Source of the DNA: Frateuria hangzhouensis
GTDB lineage: Bacteria; Pseudomonadota; Gammaproteobacteria; Xanthomonadales; Rhodanobacteraceae
DNA: 64,000 nt
Direction: 5' to 3'
Assembly: GCF_026410505.1 (NCBI RefSeq)
Contig: NZ_JAPMIU010000002.1
Coordinates: 248,001 to 312,000 of the forward strand
Positions 35,868 to 44,258 of this stretch are shown one piece after another (position 1 is the stretch's first letter; every line of letters starts with the position of its first letter). Both the position numbers and the translations under genes were made by a program. The notes beneath the pieces were generated by a model. The model had not been told where the DNA came from, ran no database searches, and worked only from the letters and a program-made list of their open reading frames with translations.

Positions 35868-37658
35868 ATGAGCGACACCGTCGGCGACTTCATCCTGCAA
35901 CGCCTCACCGACTGGGGCATCCGGCGCATCTTCGGTTTTCCCGGCGACGGCATCAACGGGATCATGGGTGCGATGGGTCGCGCCGCCGAGCGCTTCGACT
36001 ACGTGCGCGTGCGCCACGAGGAAATGGCCGCCTTCATGGCCGGCGCGCACGCCAAGTTCACCGGCGAGATCGGCGTATGCATGGCCACCTCCGGGCCCGG
36101 CGCGATCCACCTGTTGAACGGCCTGTACGACGCGCAGATGGACCACATGCCGGTGCTGGCCATCGTCGGCCAGTCCGCGCGCAGCGCGATCGGCAGCGAC
36201 TACCAGCAGGAGGTGGACCTGCAGGTGCTGTTCCAGGACGTTTGCGGCTACGTCGAAACGGTGCTGTCGCCGGTGCAGGTGCGCCAGGTGATGGACCGCG
36301 CCATCCGCGTCGCCGCGGCGCGGCGCACGGTCACCTGCGTGATCGTACCCAACGACATCCAGGAGCTGCCGGCGGTCAAGCACCCGCCGCGCAAGCACAA
36401 CGACATCTACACCGGCGTGGGCTACGCCAACCCCTGCCCGGTGCCCAGTGACGCAGACATCCAGCGCGCCGCCGACCTGCTCAACGATGGGCGCAAGGTG
36501 GCGATCCTGATCGGCGCGGGCGCGATGGCGGCCGGCGACCAGGTGGTCGCGGTGGCCAACCGGCTCGATGCCGGCGTGGCCAAGGCGCTGCTCGGCAAGG
36601 CGGCGCTGCCGGACGAGCTGCCCTTCGTCACCGGCTCCATCGGCCTGCTCGGCACCAAGCCGAGCTGGGACATGATGAACGACTGCGACACCCTGTTGAT
36701 GGTCGGCACCACCTTCCCGTATTCGGAATTCCTGCCCGAGGAAGGCCAGGCACGCGCGGTGCAGATCGACATCGACCCGCGCAACGTGTCGATGCGTTAT
36801 CCCACCGAAGTGAATCTCATCGGTGACAGCGCGCAGGTCCTCGAACGGTTGCTGCCCCTGCTGCGTCCCAAGGACAACCCGGACTGGCGCGAGCGCATCG
36901 AGCTCAACGTGCGCAAGTGGTGGCGCGACCTGGAAGCCAAGGCGATGGAGCCGGCCAATCCGATCAATCCGCAGCGTATTTTCTGGGAGCTGTCGCCGCG
37001 GCTGCCGGACAACACCATCATCTGCGGCGACTGCGGCTCGCATACCAACTGGTACGCGCGCGATGTGAAGATCCGCAAGGGCATGAAGGCCTCGCTCTCG
37101 GGCAAGCTCGCCACCATGGGCAGCGGCATGCCCTACGCGATTGCGGCGAAGTTCGCCTATCCCGACCGCCCGGTGCTGGCGATCGTCGGGGACGGCGCCA
37201 TGCAGATGAACGGCAACGCCGAGATGATCACCGTCAAGCAGTACTGGAAGCAGTGGGGCAACCCGTGCTTCGTGGTGATGGTGCTGCACAACGACGACCT
37301 CAACCAGGTCACCTGGGAGCAGCGCGCGCTGGGCGGTGATCCGAAGTTCTCCGAGTCACAGGATGTAGAGGAGTTCTCCTACGCCAAATACGCCGAGCTG
37401 CTCGGTTTCAAGGCGATCCGCGTGGACCGGCCCGAAGACCTCGGCACCGCCTGGGAGCAGGCTTTCGCCGCCGACTGCCCGGTGCTGCTGGACATCATCG
37501 CCGACCCTGACGTGCCGCCGCTGCCGCCGCACATCACCTGGAAACAGGCCAAGGACTACATGACCGCGCTGGCCAAGGGCGATCCCGACGAAGCGGGCAT
37601 CATCAAGCAGAGCCTGCGCCAGGTACTGGCCGGCATCCTCCCGAACAACCCGCGATGA
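35868..37658 (+). CDS. ThDP-dependent enzyme of the pyruvate oxidase/acetolactate synthase family
   Basis: A 596-residue thiamine-diphosphate enzyme with the three-domain POX/AHAS layout. The N-terminal pyrimidine-binding domain carries FGFPGDGINGIMGA and the activating Glu in RHEEMAAFMAGAHAK (about 50). The middle domain includes LIGAGAMAAGDQVVAVANRL. The C-terminal domain carries the ThDP/Mg motif GDGAMQMNGNAEM with HNDDLNQVTWEQR (about 441-472). It resembles pyruvate oxidase more than the biosynthetic synthase, but donor and acceptor are unknown. The ATG 35868 follows AAGGAGCC. Its stop overlaps the next gene by 4 nt (ATGA), implying coupled expression. Confidence 0.9.
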   Translation: MSDTVGDFILQRLTDWGIRRIFGFPGDGINGIMGAMGRAAERFDYVRVRHEEMAAFMAGAHAKFTGEIGVCMATSGPGAIHLLNGLYDAQMDHMPVLAIVGQSARSAIGSDYQQEVDLQVLFQDVCGYVETVLSPVQVRQVMDRAIRVAAARRTVTCVIVPNDIQELPAVKHPPRKHNDIYTGVGYANPCPVPSDADIQRAADLLNDGRKVAILIGAGAMAAGDQVVAVANRLDAGVAKALLGKAALPDELPFVTGSIGLLGTKPSWDMMNDCDTLLMVGTTFPYSEFLPEEGQARAVQIDIDPRNVSMRYPTEVNLIGDSAQVLERLLPLLRPKDNPDWRERIELNVRKWWRDLEAKAMEPANPINPQRIFWELSPRLPDNTIICGDCGSHTNWYARDVKIRKGMKASLSGKLATMGSGMPYAIAAKFAYPDRPVLAIVGDGAMQMNGNAEMITVKQYWKQWGNPCFVVMVLHNDDLNQVTWEQRALGGDPKFSESQDVEEFSYAKYAELLGFKAIRVDRPEDLGTAWEQAFAADCPVLLDIIADPDVPPLPPHITWKQAKDYMTALAKGDPDEAGIIKQSLRQVLAGILPNNPR

Positions 37659-38803
37659 ACGACGGGCGGCCAGCGGCCCCCGCGACCGTTCCCGCAACGC
37701 GCCGCATCGCTCGCATCGAGGCGAGCGCCTACCGCATCCCCACCGATGCGCCGGAGGCCGACGGCACCATTGCCTGGAACGCCACCACGATGGTGCTGGC
37801 CCGGATCTCCGCCTGCGGCCAGACCGGCCTGGGTTGGACGTACGCGCATGCCGCCGCGGCCGCGGTGATCGCCGATCCACTACGCGATTGCCTGCTCAAT
37901 CGCGACGTCGACGACATCCCCGGCGCCTGGCACGCCATGAACCGCAGCCTGCGCAACATCGGCCGTCCCGGCGTGGGGTTGATGGCCATCAGTGCCCTCG
38001 ACGTGGCCATGTGGGATCTCAAGGCGCGCCTGCACGGCGTCGCGGTGGTGCGCCTGCTCGGCCGTGCGCGCCAGGCGGTACCGGTGTACGGCAGTGGCGG
38101 CTTCACCTCCTACACGCTCGAGCGCCTGCAGCAACAACTGTCAGGCTGGGTGGGGCAGGGCATGAAGCGGGTCAAGATGAAAGTGGGCACGCATCCGGAG
38201 CAGGACCCGGCCCGCGTGCACGCCGCGCGCCAGGCCATCGGCAGCACGCCCGAACTGATGGTCGACGGCAACGGCGCCTACGAGCGCAAGCAGGCCCTGG
38301 CGCTGGCCGAGCGCTACGCGCACGAGGGCGTGGGCTGGTTCGAGGAGCCGGTGTCGTCGGACGACCTGGAAGGCCTGGCGCTGTTGCGCGACCGCGCGCC
38401 GGCCGGCATGGCGATCGCCGCCGGCGAATACGGCTGGGACGCCTTGTACTTCCGCCGCATGCTGCAGGCCGGCGCGGTCGACGTGCTGCAGATCGACGGC
38501 ACCCGCTGCGGCGGCTTCACCGGCTTCCTGCATGCCGCGGCACTGGCGCACGGCTTCGGCATTCCGGTCTCGGCGCATTGCGCGCCGCACCTGCACGCGC
38601 ATGTGTGCAGCACGGTCGGGCACCTCGAGCACGTCGAGTATTTCCACGATCACGCGCGCATCGAGTCGATGTTCTTCGACGGCCTGCCCGAGCTGCGCGA
38701 CGGCGCGCTGGTGGTCGACGCCCATGCCATGGGGTTGGGCCTGACCTTCAAACAGCGCGACGCGGAGCGCTACCGCGTTTCGCCGGAAGAAACCCTGAGA
38801 TGA
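37655..38803 (+). CDS. Enolase-superfamily enzyme, mandelate racemase type
   Basis: A 382-residue enzyme of the mandelate-racemase subgroup, which abstracts the alpha-proton of a carboxylate; many members are acid-sugar dehydratases. Catalytic features are visible: K-x-K in RVKMKVG (about 168-174), metal ligands in LMVDGNGAY, FEEPVSSDD and AAGEYGWD, the D of LQIDGTRCGGFTG and the catalytic His in SAHCAPHLHAH (about 307-317). Its ATG overlaps the ThDP enzyme stop by 4 nt. The His-Asp dyad plus K-x-K predict racemase or syn/anti-dehydratase chemistry on a hydroxy or sugar acid; the exact substrate is unresolved. Confidence 0.9.
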   Translation: MNDGRPAAPATVPATRRIARIEASAYRIPTDAPEADGTIAWNATTMVLARISACGQTGLGWTYAHAAAAAVIADPLRDCLLNRDVDDIPGAWHAMNRSLRNIGRPGVGLMAISALDVAMWDLKARLHGVAVVRLLGRARQAVPVYGSGGFTSYTLERLQQQLSGWVGQGMKRVKMKVGTHPEQDPARVHAARQAIGSTPELMVDGNGAYERKQALALAERYAHEGVGWFEEPVSSDDLEGLALLRDRAPAGMAIAAGEYGWDALYFRRMLQAGAVDVLQIDGTRCGGFTGFLHAAALAHGFGIPVSAHCAPHLHAHVCSTVGHLEHVEYFHDHARIESMFFDGLPELRDGALVVDAHAMGLGLTFKQRDAERYRVSPEETLR

Positions 38804-38900
38804 TTGCCAGAACTCACCGTTGCCAAACACGCCGCGCTCACGAGGTGGGTCGACGCGCCCCGCCATGGAACATGCCGAATGGCCCCATCGGCCGACATTT

Positions 38901-38974
38901 CTGTAGGAGCGCACCCTGTGCGCGACCGCCTGGGGCGGCAGGCCCACGGTCGCGCACAGGGTGCGCTCCTACAG
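38901..38974. repeat. Perfect 27-bp inverted repeat (GTAGGAGCGCACCCTGTGCG type)
   Basis: Arms 38901-38927 and 38948-38974 are exact inverted copies over 27 bp (outer bases CTGTAGGAGCGCACC, inner TGTGCGCGACC) around a 20-bp centre. The outer CTGTAGGAGC is shared with family A but the rest differs, so it is a related third subtype. It ends 37 bp before the flavin/Fe-S dehydrogenase ATG and could affect passage of transcripts from the upstream pair. Confidence 0.9.
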
Positions 38975-39011
38975 GAAATCCCTCGCGCTACCTGCAAGGA
39001 GGGGCGGCATC

Positions 39012-42000
39012 ATGACCAAACAGCGAGAGCATGGCTCCGTCCCCTCGTTCCCGCACAATCCCGACGCATCCGGCGCCGAGGCGTCTTCTTCTTCCACCGA
39101 CGGCCGCGACCGCCGGGACAGCCACCGCGATGCCGCGGTATTGCCGCTGGCGCCGCCGCGCGTGCGCCACTCGCACAGCAGCCGCTTGGCCTTCTCCAGC
39201 GCCGCTGCCGCGGTGCTGGCGCAGGACCTGGCCGCGGCGATCGAGGGCGAGGTGTGCTTCGACGACGGCAGCCGCGCGCTGTACGCCACCGACGGTTCGA
39301 TCTACCGCCAGGTGCCGATCGGCGTGGTCAAGCCGCGCCATGCGAAAGACGTGGAAGCCGTGCTGCGCATCTGCCGCGAACACGACGCGCCGGTGCTCTC
39401 GCGCGGCGGCGGCACCAGCCTGGCCGGGCAGTGCTGCAACACCGCGGTGGTGATGGATTTCTCCTTCCACCTGAACCAGATCGTCGCGATCGACCCCGAA
39501 CGGCGCCGCGCCCGCATCGAGCCCGGCTGCGTGCTGGACGACCTGCGCGACGAGGCGGAAAAACACCACCTGACCTTCGGCCCCGACCCGTCCACCCACG
39601 CGCACAACACGCTGGGCGGCATGATCGGCAACAACTCCTGCGGCGTGCATTCGGTGATGGCCGGGCGCACGGCCGACAACGTGCACGCGCTGGAGATCGT
39701 CACCTACGACGGCTTGCGCATGCGCGTGGGGCCAACCAGCGAAGAGGAGCTGGAACGGATCATCGGCGAGGGCGGCCGGCGCGGCGAAATCTATGCGGGC
39801 CTCAGATCCATCCGCGACCGCTACGCCGACCAGATCCGCGCGCGCTACCCCAAGATCCCGCGTCGCGTTTCCGGCTACAACCTGGATGAACTGCTGCCCG
39901 AGAACGGCTTCAACGTGGCGCGCGCGCTGGTCGGCACCGAAGGCACCTGCGTCACCATCCTGGAGGCCGAAGTACGGCTGGTGCCCAGCCCGCCGGTGCG
40001 CTCGCTGCTGGTGCTCGGCTACCCCGACGTGTTCGAAGCCGGCGACCACGTGCCGCAGATCCTGTCTTTCGGCCCGACCGGCCTGGAGGGCATCGATGAT
40101 GCGCTGATCGCCGACATGAAGCGCAAGGACATGCACCCGAAGGACCGCGCCCTGCTGCCGCCCGGCGGCGGCTGGCTGATGGTCGAGTTCGGTGGCGACA
40201 GCAAGCAGGAGGCCGACGCCAAGGCGCGCAAGCTGATGCAGGCGCTGAAGGCGGAAGACCATCCGCCCAGCATGAAGCTCTTCGACGACCCGGCCGAAGA
40301 GGGCATGTTGTGGATCATCCGCGAGTCGGGCCTGGGCGCCACCGCGCGGGTGCCCGGCCAGCCGGACGGCCATCCCGGTTGGGAGGACGCCGCCGTGCCG
40401 CCGGACAAGGTCGGGCCGTACCTGCGCGACTTCCGCAAACTGCTGGCCAAGTACACCTATACCTGCGCGCTGTACGGCCATTTCGGTGACGGCTGCATCC
40501 ACTGCCGCATTGCCTTCGACCTGTCCACGCCCGAAGCCGTGGCGCAGTGGCGCGCGTTCATGGACGAGGCCTCCGACCTGGTGCTGTCCTACGGTGGCTC
40601 GCTCTCCGGCGAGCACGGCGACGGCCAGGTGCGCGCGTCCTTCCTGCCCAAGATGTTCGGCGACGAGCTGGTGCAGGCCTTCGGCGAGTTCAAGGCGCTG
40701 TGGGACCCGCGCGGGCGTATGAACCCCGGCAAGGTGGTCGATCCCAATCCGATGGACGCGGACCTGCGCGACGGTCCCGGCTACCAGCCGCCCAAGCTCA
40801 GGACCGCGTTTGCCTACCCGGCCGACGGCATGAGCTTCGCCCAGGCCGCGCGCCGCTGCGTGGGCGTGGGCAACTGCCGCAACAAGCACAAGAACGTGAT
40901 GTGCCCGAGCTACCGCGCCACCCACGAGGAGAAGTGGTCGACGCGCGGGCGCTCGCACCTGCTGTTCGAGATGCTCGAAGGCGATCCGCTCAAGGACGGC
41001 TGGCGCAGCGAGGCGGTGCGCGACGCGCTGGACATGTGCCTGGCCTGCAAGGGCTGCAAGAGCGACTGCCCGGTCAACGTGGACATGGCCACCTACAAGG
41101 CCGAGTTCATGCACCACCACTACGAAGGCCGCCTGCGCCCGCGCGCGGCCTACGCGATGGGGCGCATCTTCGACATCGCCCGCGTCGCTTCGCACGTGCC
41201 GTGGCTGGTCAACGCGGTCCTTCAGACGCCGGGCCTTTCCCATTTGGCCAAGGCGATCGGCGGCATCGCCCAACAGCGCACGATGCCGCACTTCGCCAGC
41301 GAGACCTTTCGCGACTGGTTCGCCGCGCGCACGACCCCGCGCGCGCGCGGGCCCGAGGTGCTGTTGTGGCCGGATACGTTCAACAACTACCTGCATCCGG
41401 AGCCGCTCAGGGACGCCGTGGGCGTGCTGGAGGCGGCCGGCTACCACGTAGTGGTGCCGCGGGCGACGCTGTGCTGCGGCCGGCCGCTGTATGCCGAGGG
41501 CATGCTGGACAAGGCGCGCCGCCAGCTCGGCGACATCCTCGATGCGCTCTCGCCACAGATCGACCGCAGCGTGCCGGTGGTGGGGCTGGAACCTTCCTGC
41601 GTGGCGGCGTTCCGCGACGAGCTGCCCAACCTCTTCCCAGGCGACGAGCGCGCGCACTGGCTCTCGCGCAACACCTTCCTTTTCAGCGAGTACCTCGACC
41701 GCGTCGGCTACGCGCCGCCGCCGCTCAAGCGCAAGGCGCTGGTGCACGCGCATTGCCATCACCACGCGGTGATCGGCACCGACGCGGAGAAGCGGCTGCT
41801 GGCCAAGACGGGACTGGATTTCGAATGGCTCGATGCCGGCTGTTGCGGCATGGCCGGTTCGTTCGGCTTCGACGCAAAGAAGGTGGACGTGTCGCTCGCC
41901 ATCGGCGAACTGCAACTGCTGCCGGCGATCCGCGCGGCCGATCCGGACACGCTGATCATCACCAACGGCTTCTCCTGCCGCCAGCAGATCGAGCAGTGCA

Positions 42001-42164
42001 CCGGGCGCACCGCGCTGGACGTGTCGCAGGTGCTGGCGATGGCCCTGGCGCAGGGCACGTCCAACCTCGATGACATTCCGGCCCGCGAACGCGAGGCCTC
42101 GCTGCCGGCCGCGCGGCCGGAGCCCGGGCGTGGCGGGGAAGGTCGGGGAGGAACGCCGCCGTGA
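39012..42164 (+). CDS. FAD- and Fe-S-containing 2-hydroxyacid dehydrogenase fusion (GlcD/GlcF-like)
   Basis: A 1050-residue fusion of a flavin dehydrogenase and an iron-sulfur electron-transfer subunit, the layout of YdiJ-type and D-lactate/glycolate dehydrogenases. After an unconserved polar N-terminus (about 60 residues) comes the FAD domain (LSRGGGTSLAGQCCNTAVV; GGMIGNNSCGVHS; LVGTEGTC), then the substrate-domain signature SLSGEHGDGQVRASFLP (about 530). A 4Fe-4S segment follows (CVGVGNCRNK; CLACKGCKSDCP about 676-687), then two CCG domains (CCGRPLYAEGM; CCGMAGSFGF). It should oxidise a 2-hydroxyacid and pass electrons to the respiratory chain. The ribosome site is AAGGAGGGG. Confidence 0.9.
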   Translation: MTKQREHGSVPSFPHNPDASGAEASSSSTDGRDRRDSHRDAAVLPLAPPRVRHSHSSRLAFSSAAAAVLAQDLAAAIEGEVCFDDGSRALYATDGSIYRQVPIGVVKPRHAKDVEAVLRICREHDAPVLSRGGGTSLAGQCCNTAVVMDFSFHLNQIVAIDPERRRARIEPGCVLDDLRDEAEKHHLTFGPDPSTHAHNTLGGMIGNNSCGVHSVMAGRTADNVHALEIVTYDGLRMRVGPTSEEELERIIGEGGRRGEIYAGLRSIRDRYADQIRARYPKIPRRVSGYNLDELLPENGFNVARALVGTEGTCVTILEAEVRLVPSPPVRSLLVLGYPDVFEAGDHVPQILSFGPTGLEGIDDALIADMKRKDMHPKDRALLPPGGGWLMVEFGGDSKQEADAKARKLMQALKAEDHPPSMKLFDDPAEEGMLWIIRESGLGATARVPGQPDGHPGWEDAAVPPDKVGPYLRDFRKLLAKYTYTCALYGHFGDGCIHCRIAFDLSTPEAVAQWRAFMDEASDLVLSYGGSLSGEHGDGQVRASFLPKMFGDELVQAFGEFKALWDPRGRMNPGKVVDPNPMDADLRDGPGYQPPKLRTAFAYPADGMSFAQAARRCVGVGNCRNKHKNVMCPSYRATHEEKWSTRGRSHLLFEMLEGDPLKDGWRSEAVRDALDMCLACKGCKSDCPVNVDMATYKAEFMHHHYEGRLRPRAAYAMGRIFDIARVASHVPWLVNAVLQTPGLSHLAKAIGGIAQQRTMPHFASETFRDWFAARTTPRARGPEVLLWPDTFNNYLHPEPLRDAVGVLEAAGYHVVVPRATLCCGRPLYAEGMLDKARRQLGDILDALSPQIDRSVPVVGLEPSCVAAFRDELPNLFPGDERAHWLSRNTFLFSEYLDRVGYAPPPLKRKALVHAHCHHHAVIGTDAEKRLLAKTGLDFEWLDAGCCGMAGSFGFDAKKVDVSLAIGELQLLPAIRAADPDTLIITNGFSCRQQIEQCTGRTALDVSQVLAMALAQGTSNLDDIPAREREASLPAARPEPGRGGEGRGGTPP

Positions 42165-42237
42165 GATTCGTCCGGAACCTTCCCCCCCCAAGCCCCTCTC
42201 CCGGTGGAAGAAGGGAGACAAGCAGGAGCGTCCACCC

Positions 42238-42684
42238 ATGCACTACCAACTGATCCACCAAGGCGACACGCGCACCTGGGCCGTCGTGCTCGAGACCGGC
42301 GACGAGGCCAACGCCTGCCTGCTCGCGTTCGCCAAGGCGCAGCAGCTGTCCGCCGCGCACCTGACCGCCATCGGCGCCTTCCAGCGCGCCATGCTGGGCT
42401 ACTTCGACTGGGACACCAAGGCCTACAAGCGCAACCCCGTCGACGAACAAGTGGAGGTGGTGTCGCTGATCGGCGACGTGGCGCTCAAGGGCGAGGAGCC
42501 CAAGCTGCACATGCACGCGGTGCTGGGGCAGTCCGATGGCCGCGCGCTCGGCGGCCATCTGCTCGAAGGCCACGTGCGCCCCACGCTGGAAGTGATCGTC
42601 ACCGAGGCGCCCGCGCACCTTCGCCGGCGCCACGATCCGGTGTCCGGCCTCGCGTTGATCCAACCTGACAAGGAGCTGCCATGA
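42238..42684 (+). CDS. PPC/DUF296 domain protein
   Basis: A 148-residue single-domain protein of the PPC (plants and prokaryotes conserved, DUF296) family, a trimeric fold found alone in bacteria and fused to AT-hooks in plants. Family features are the N-terminal YQLIHQGDTRTWAVVLETGD, LTAIGAFQRAMLGYFDW, VVSLIGDVAL, the histidine-containing LHMHAVLG and GGHLLEGHVRPTLEVIV. In bacteria the function is unknown; the conserved histidines are thought to bind a ligand or metal. The start follows CAGGAGCG. It overlaps the next gene by 4 nt. Confidence 0.9.
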   Translation: MHYQLIHQGDTRTWAVVLETGDEANACLLAFAKAQQLSAAHLTAIGAFQRAMLGYFDWDTKAYKRNPVDEQVEVVSLIGDVALKGEEPKLHMHAVLGQSDGRALGGHLLEGHVRPTLEVIVTEAPAHLRRRHDPVSGLALIQPDKELP

Positions 42685-43061
42685 CCACGCCAGAACCGAT
42701 CGGCGAACGCCGCTGGGCCATCGCCGAGGGCTACATCCCGCCCGGCGGCACCCATGCCGACGACCCGCGCTTCCTCAGCCACGAGACCGCCTGCCTGCTC
42801 AACGCCAACGACCGCGACGCGCAGGTGACCATCACCATCTATTTCAAGGATCGCGAACCGGCCGGCCCCTACCGCATCATGGTGCCGGCGCGGCGCACGC
42901 TGCACCTGCGCTTCAACGACCTGAAAGACCCCGAGCCGATCCCGACCGATACCGACTATTCCAGCGTGATCGAGTCCGACGTGCCCATCGTCGTCCAGCA
43001 CACGCGCCTGGATTCGCGCCAGGCCGCGCTCGCGCTGCTTTCCACCATCGCCTACAGCTAG
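42681..43061 (+). CDS. Sensory-rhodopsin-transducer (ASRT) family protein
   Basis: A 126-residue soluble beta-sandwich protein matching the Anabaena sensory rhodopsin transducer family over its full length: RWAIAEGYIPPGGTHADDP, FLSHETACLLNANDRDAQV, IYFKDREPAGPYRIMVPARR, TLHLRFNDLKDPEPIPTDTD, and YSSVIESDVPIVVQHTRLDS. In Anabaena it binds a photosensory rhodopsin, but no rhodopsin gene is near here. The broader superfamily has been proposed to bind small molecules such as sugars, which would suit the sugar-acid-like enzymes upstream. It is translationally coupled (4-nt overlap) to the PPC gene. Confidence 0.9.
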   Translation: MTTPEPIGERRWAIAEGYIPPGGTHADDPRFLSHETACLLNANDRDAQVTITIYFKDREPAGPYRIMVPARRTLHLRFNDLKDPEPIPTDTDYSSVIESDVPIVVQHTRLDSRQAALALLSTIAYS

Positions 43062-43069
43062 CCGCCCTT

Positions 43070-43149
43070 GTAGGAGCCCACTTGTGGGCGATGCTCCTGT
43101 TGCTGGTGCCGCATCGAACAAAGAGCATCGCCCACGAGTGGGCTCCTAC
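43070..43149. repeat. Family A palindromic repeat, full form
   Basis: GTAGGAGCCCACTTGTGGGC - GATGCTCCTG - centre - AAGAGCATC - GCCCACGAGTGGGCTCCTAC, between the ASRT and SDR genes. The right edge runs into AGGAGG, 25 bp before the SDR ATG; the SDR ribosome site proper is CAGGAG at about 43161. Confidence 0.88.
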
Positions 43150-43174
43150 AGGAGGCGTTCCAGGAGTCCCGCCC

Positions 43175-44188
43175 ATGCATCGCAGCAAACCCGAAGTCGT
43201 CGTCATCACCGGCGCCTCCGCCGGCGTCGGTCGCGCCACCGCCCACCGCTTCGCCCGCGACGGCGCCCGCATCGCGTTGCTCGCACGTGGCAGCGATGGC
43301 CTGGAAGTCGCCGCGGACGAAGTCCGCAAGCTCGGTGGCGAGGCCCTGACGATCCCGCTCGACGTGTCCGATGCCGAGGCCGTGGAAGCCGCCGCCGAAC
43401 GCATCGAACAGCAGCTCGGTCCGATCGACATCTGGATCAACGACGCCATGGCGACGATCTTCGCGCCCGTGCACGAGATCAGTCCGGCCGAGTTCCGCCG
43501 TTCCACGGAAGTGACTTACCTGGGCACCGTGTACGGCACCATGGCGGCGTTGAAACGCATGCGCGAGCGCAATCGCGGCACCATCGTGCAGGTGGGCTCG
43601 GCGCTGGCCTATCGTGCAATCCCGCTACAGGCGCCGTACTGCGGGGCAAAGTTCGCCATCCGCGGTTTCACCGACGCGTTGCGGGTGGAACTGATGCACG
43701 CCCGAAGCGACATCCACATCACCATGGTGCAACTGTCCGCCTTCAACACGCCGCAGTTCCAGTGGGGCCGCACCACGCTGCCGCGCCGGCCGCAGCCGGT
43801 GCCGCCGATCTTCCAGCCGGAGGTGGCCGCCAAGGGCATCCACTGGGCGGCGCATCATCGCCGGCGCGAGCTGCGCGTGGGCTTTCCGGCGGTCAAGGCG
43901 ATCGTCGGCAACAAGCTGTTCCCGCGCCTGGCCGACCGCGACCTGGTCAAGCTCGGTTTTGACGGCCAGATGGGCAAGCTACCGCTGCCGCAGGACCGGC
44001 CCGACAACCTGTTCGAGGCGGTGCCCGGCGACTACGGCACGCACGGGCGCTTCGACGCACGCTCGAAGGCCTACAGCCTGCAGTTGTGGGCGACCACGCA
44101 CCACGGCCTGGTGGCGGCCGGCGTGCTGGCCGCCGGAGCGCTGCTGTGGGCCGGCCGGCGCGGACTGCGCCGGCCGGAGCGCACGTAG
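43175..44188 (+). CDS. SDR family oxidoreductase with C-terminal membrane segment
   Basis: A 337-residue SDR, longer than the classical type. Cofactor motif TGASAGVG (about 12-19), the usual N-N-A-G is altered to INDAMATIF, and the catalytic residues are in VGSALAYRAIPLQAPYCGAK (Ser and Y-x3-K). After the core, about 100 further residues end in a hydrophobic segment (GLVAAGVLAAGALLWAGRRGL), suggesting membrane association. Such long SDRs often recur in stress or accessory loci; the substrate is unknown. It is the last gene of the accessory block, and its TAG stop lies within a family B repeat. Confidence 0.88.
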   Translation: MHRSKPEVVVITGASAGVGRATAHRFARDGARIALLARGSDGLEVAADEVRKLGGEALTIPLDVSDAEAVEAAAERIEQQLGPIDIWINDAMATIFAPVHEISPAEFRRSTEVTYLGTVYGTMAALKRMRERNRGTIVQVGSALAYRAIPLQAPYCGAKFAIRGFTDALRVELMHARSDIHITMVQLSAFNTPQFQWGRTTLPRRPQPVPPIFQPEVAAKGIHWAAHHRRRELRVGFPAVKAIVGNKLFPRLADRDLVKLGFDGQMGKLPLPQDRPDNLFEAVPGDYGTHGRFDARSKAYSLQLWATTHHGLVAAGVLAAGALLWAGRRGLRRPERT

Positions 44189-44244
44189 GGTGGGCTTCAG
44201 CCCACCGCCACGGTGCAGGAAGGTGGGCTGAAGCCCACCCTACG
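44184..44244. repeat. Family B palindromic repeat, two arms, overlapping a stop codon
   Basis: CGTAGGGTGGGCTTCAGCCC-ACC and inverted arm GGTGGGCTGAAGCCCACCCT-ACG around a shorter centre than at 32738. The TAG at 44186-44188 is the stop codon of the upstream SDR gene. Convergent Grx4 gene ends 15 bp further. Confidence 0.9.
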
Positions 44245-44258
44245 TCCGTCGCGGTTGC

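Noticed and set aside
38988-42239. A 1083-codon open frame on the minus strand opposite the flavin/Fe-S dehydrogenase gene.
   Set aside because: The plus-strand product has full-length family motifs; the antisense frame stays open because of high GC at third positions and has low-complexity His/Arg/Gly composition with no motif.
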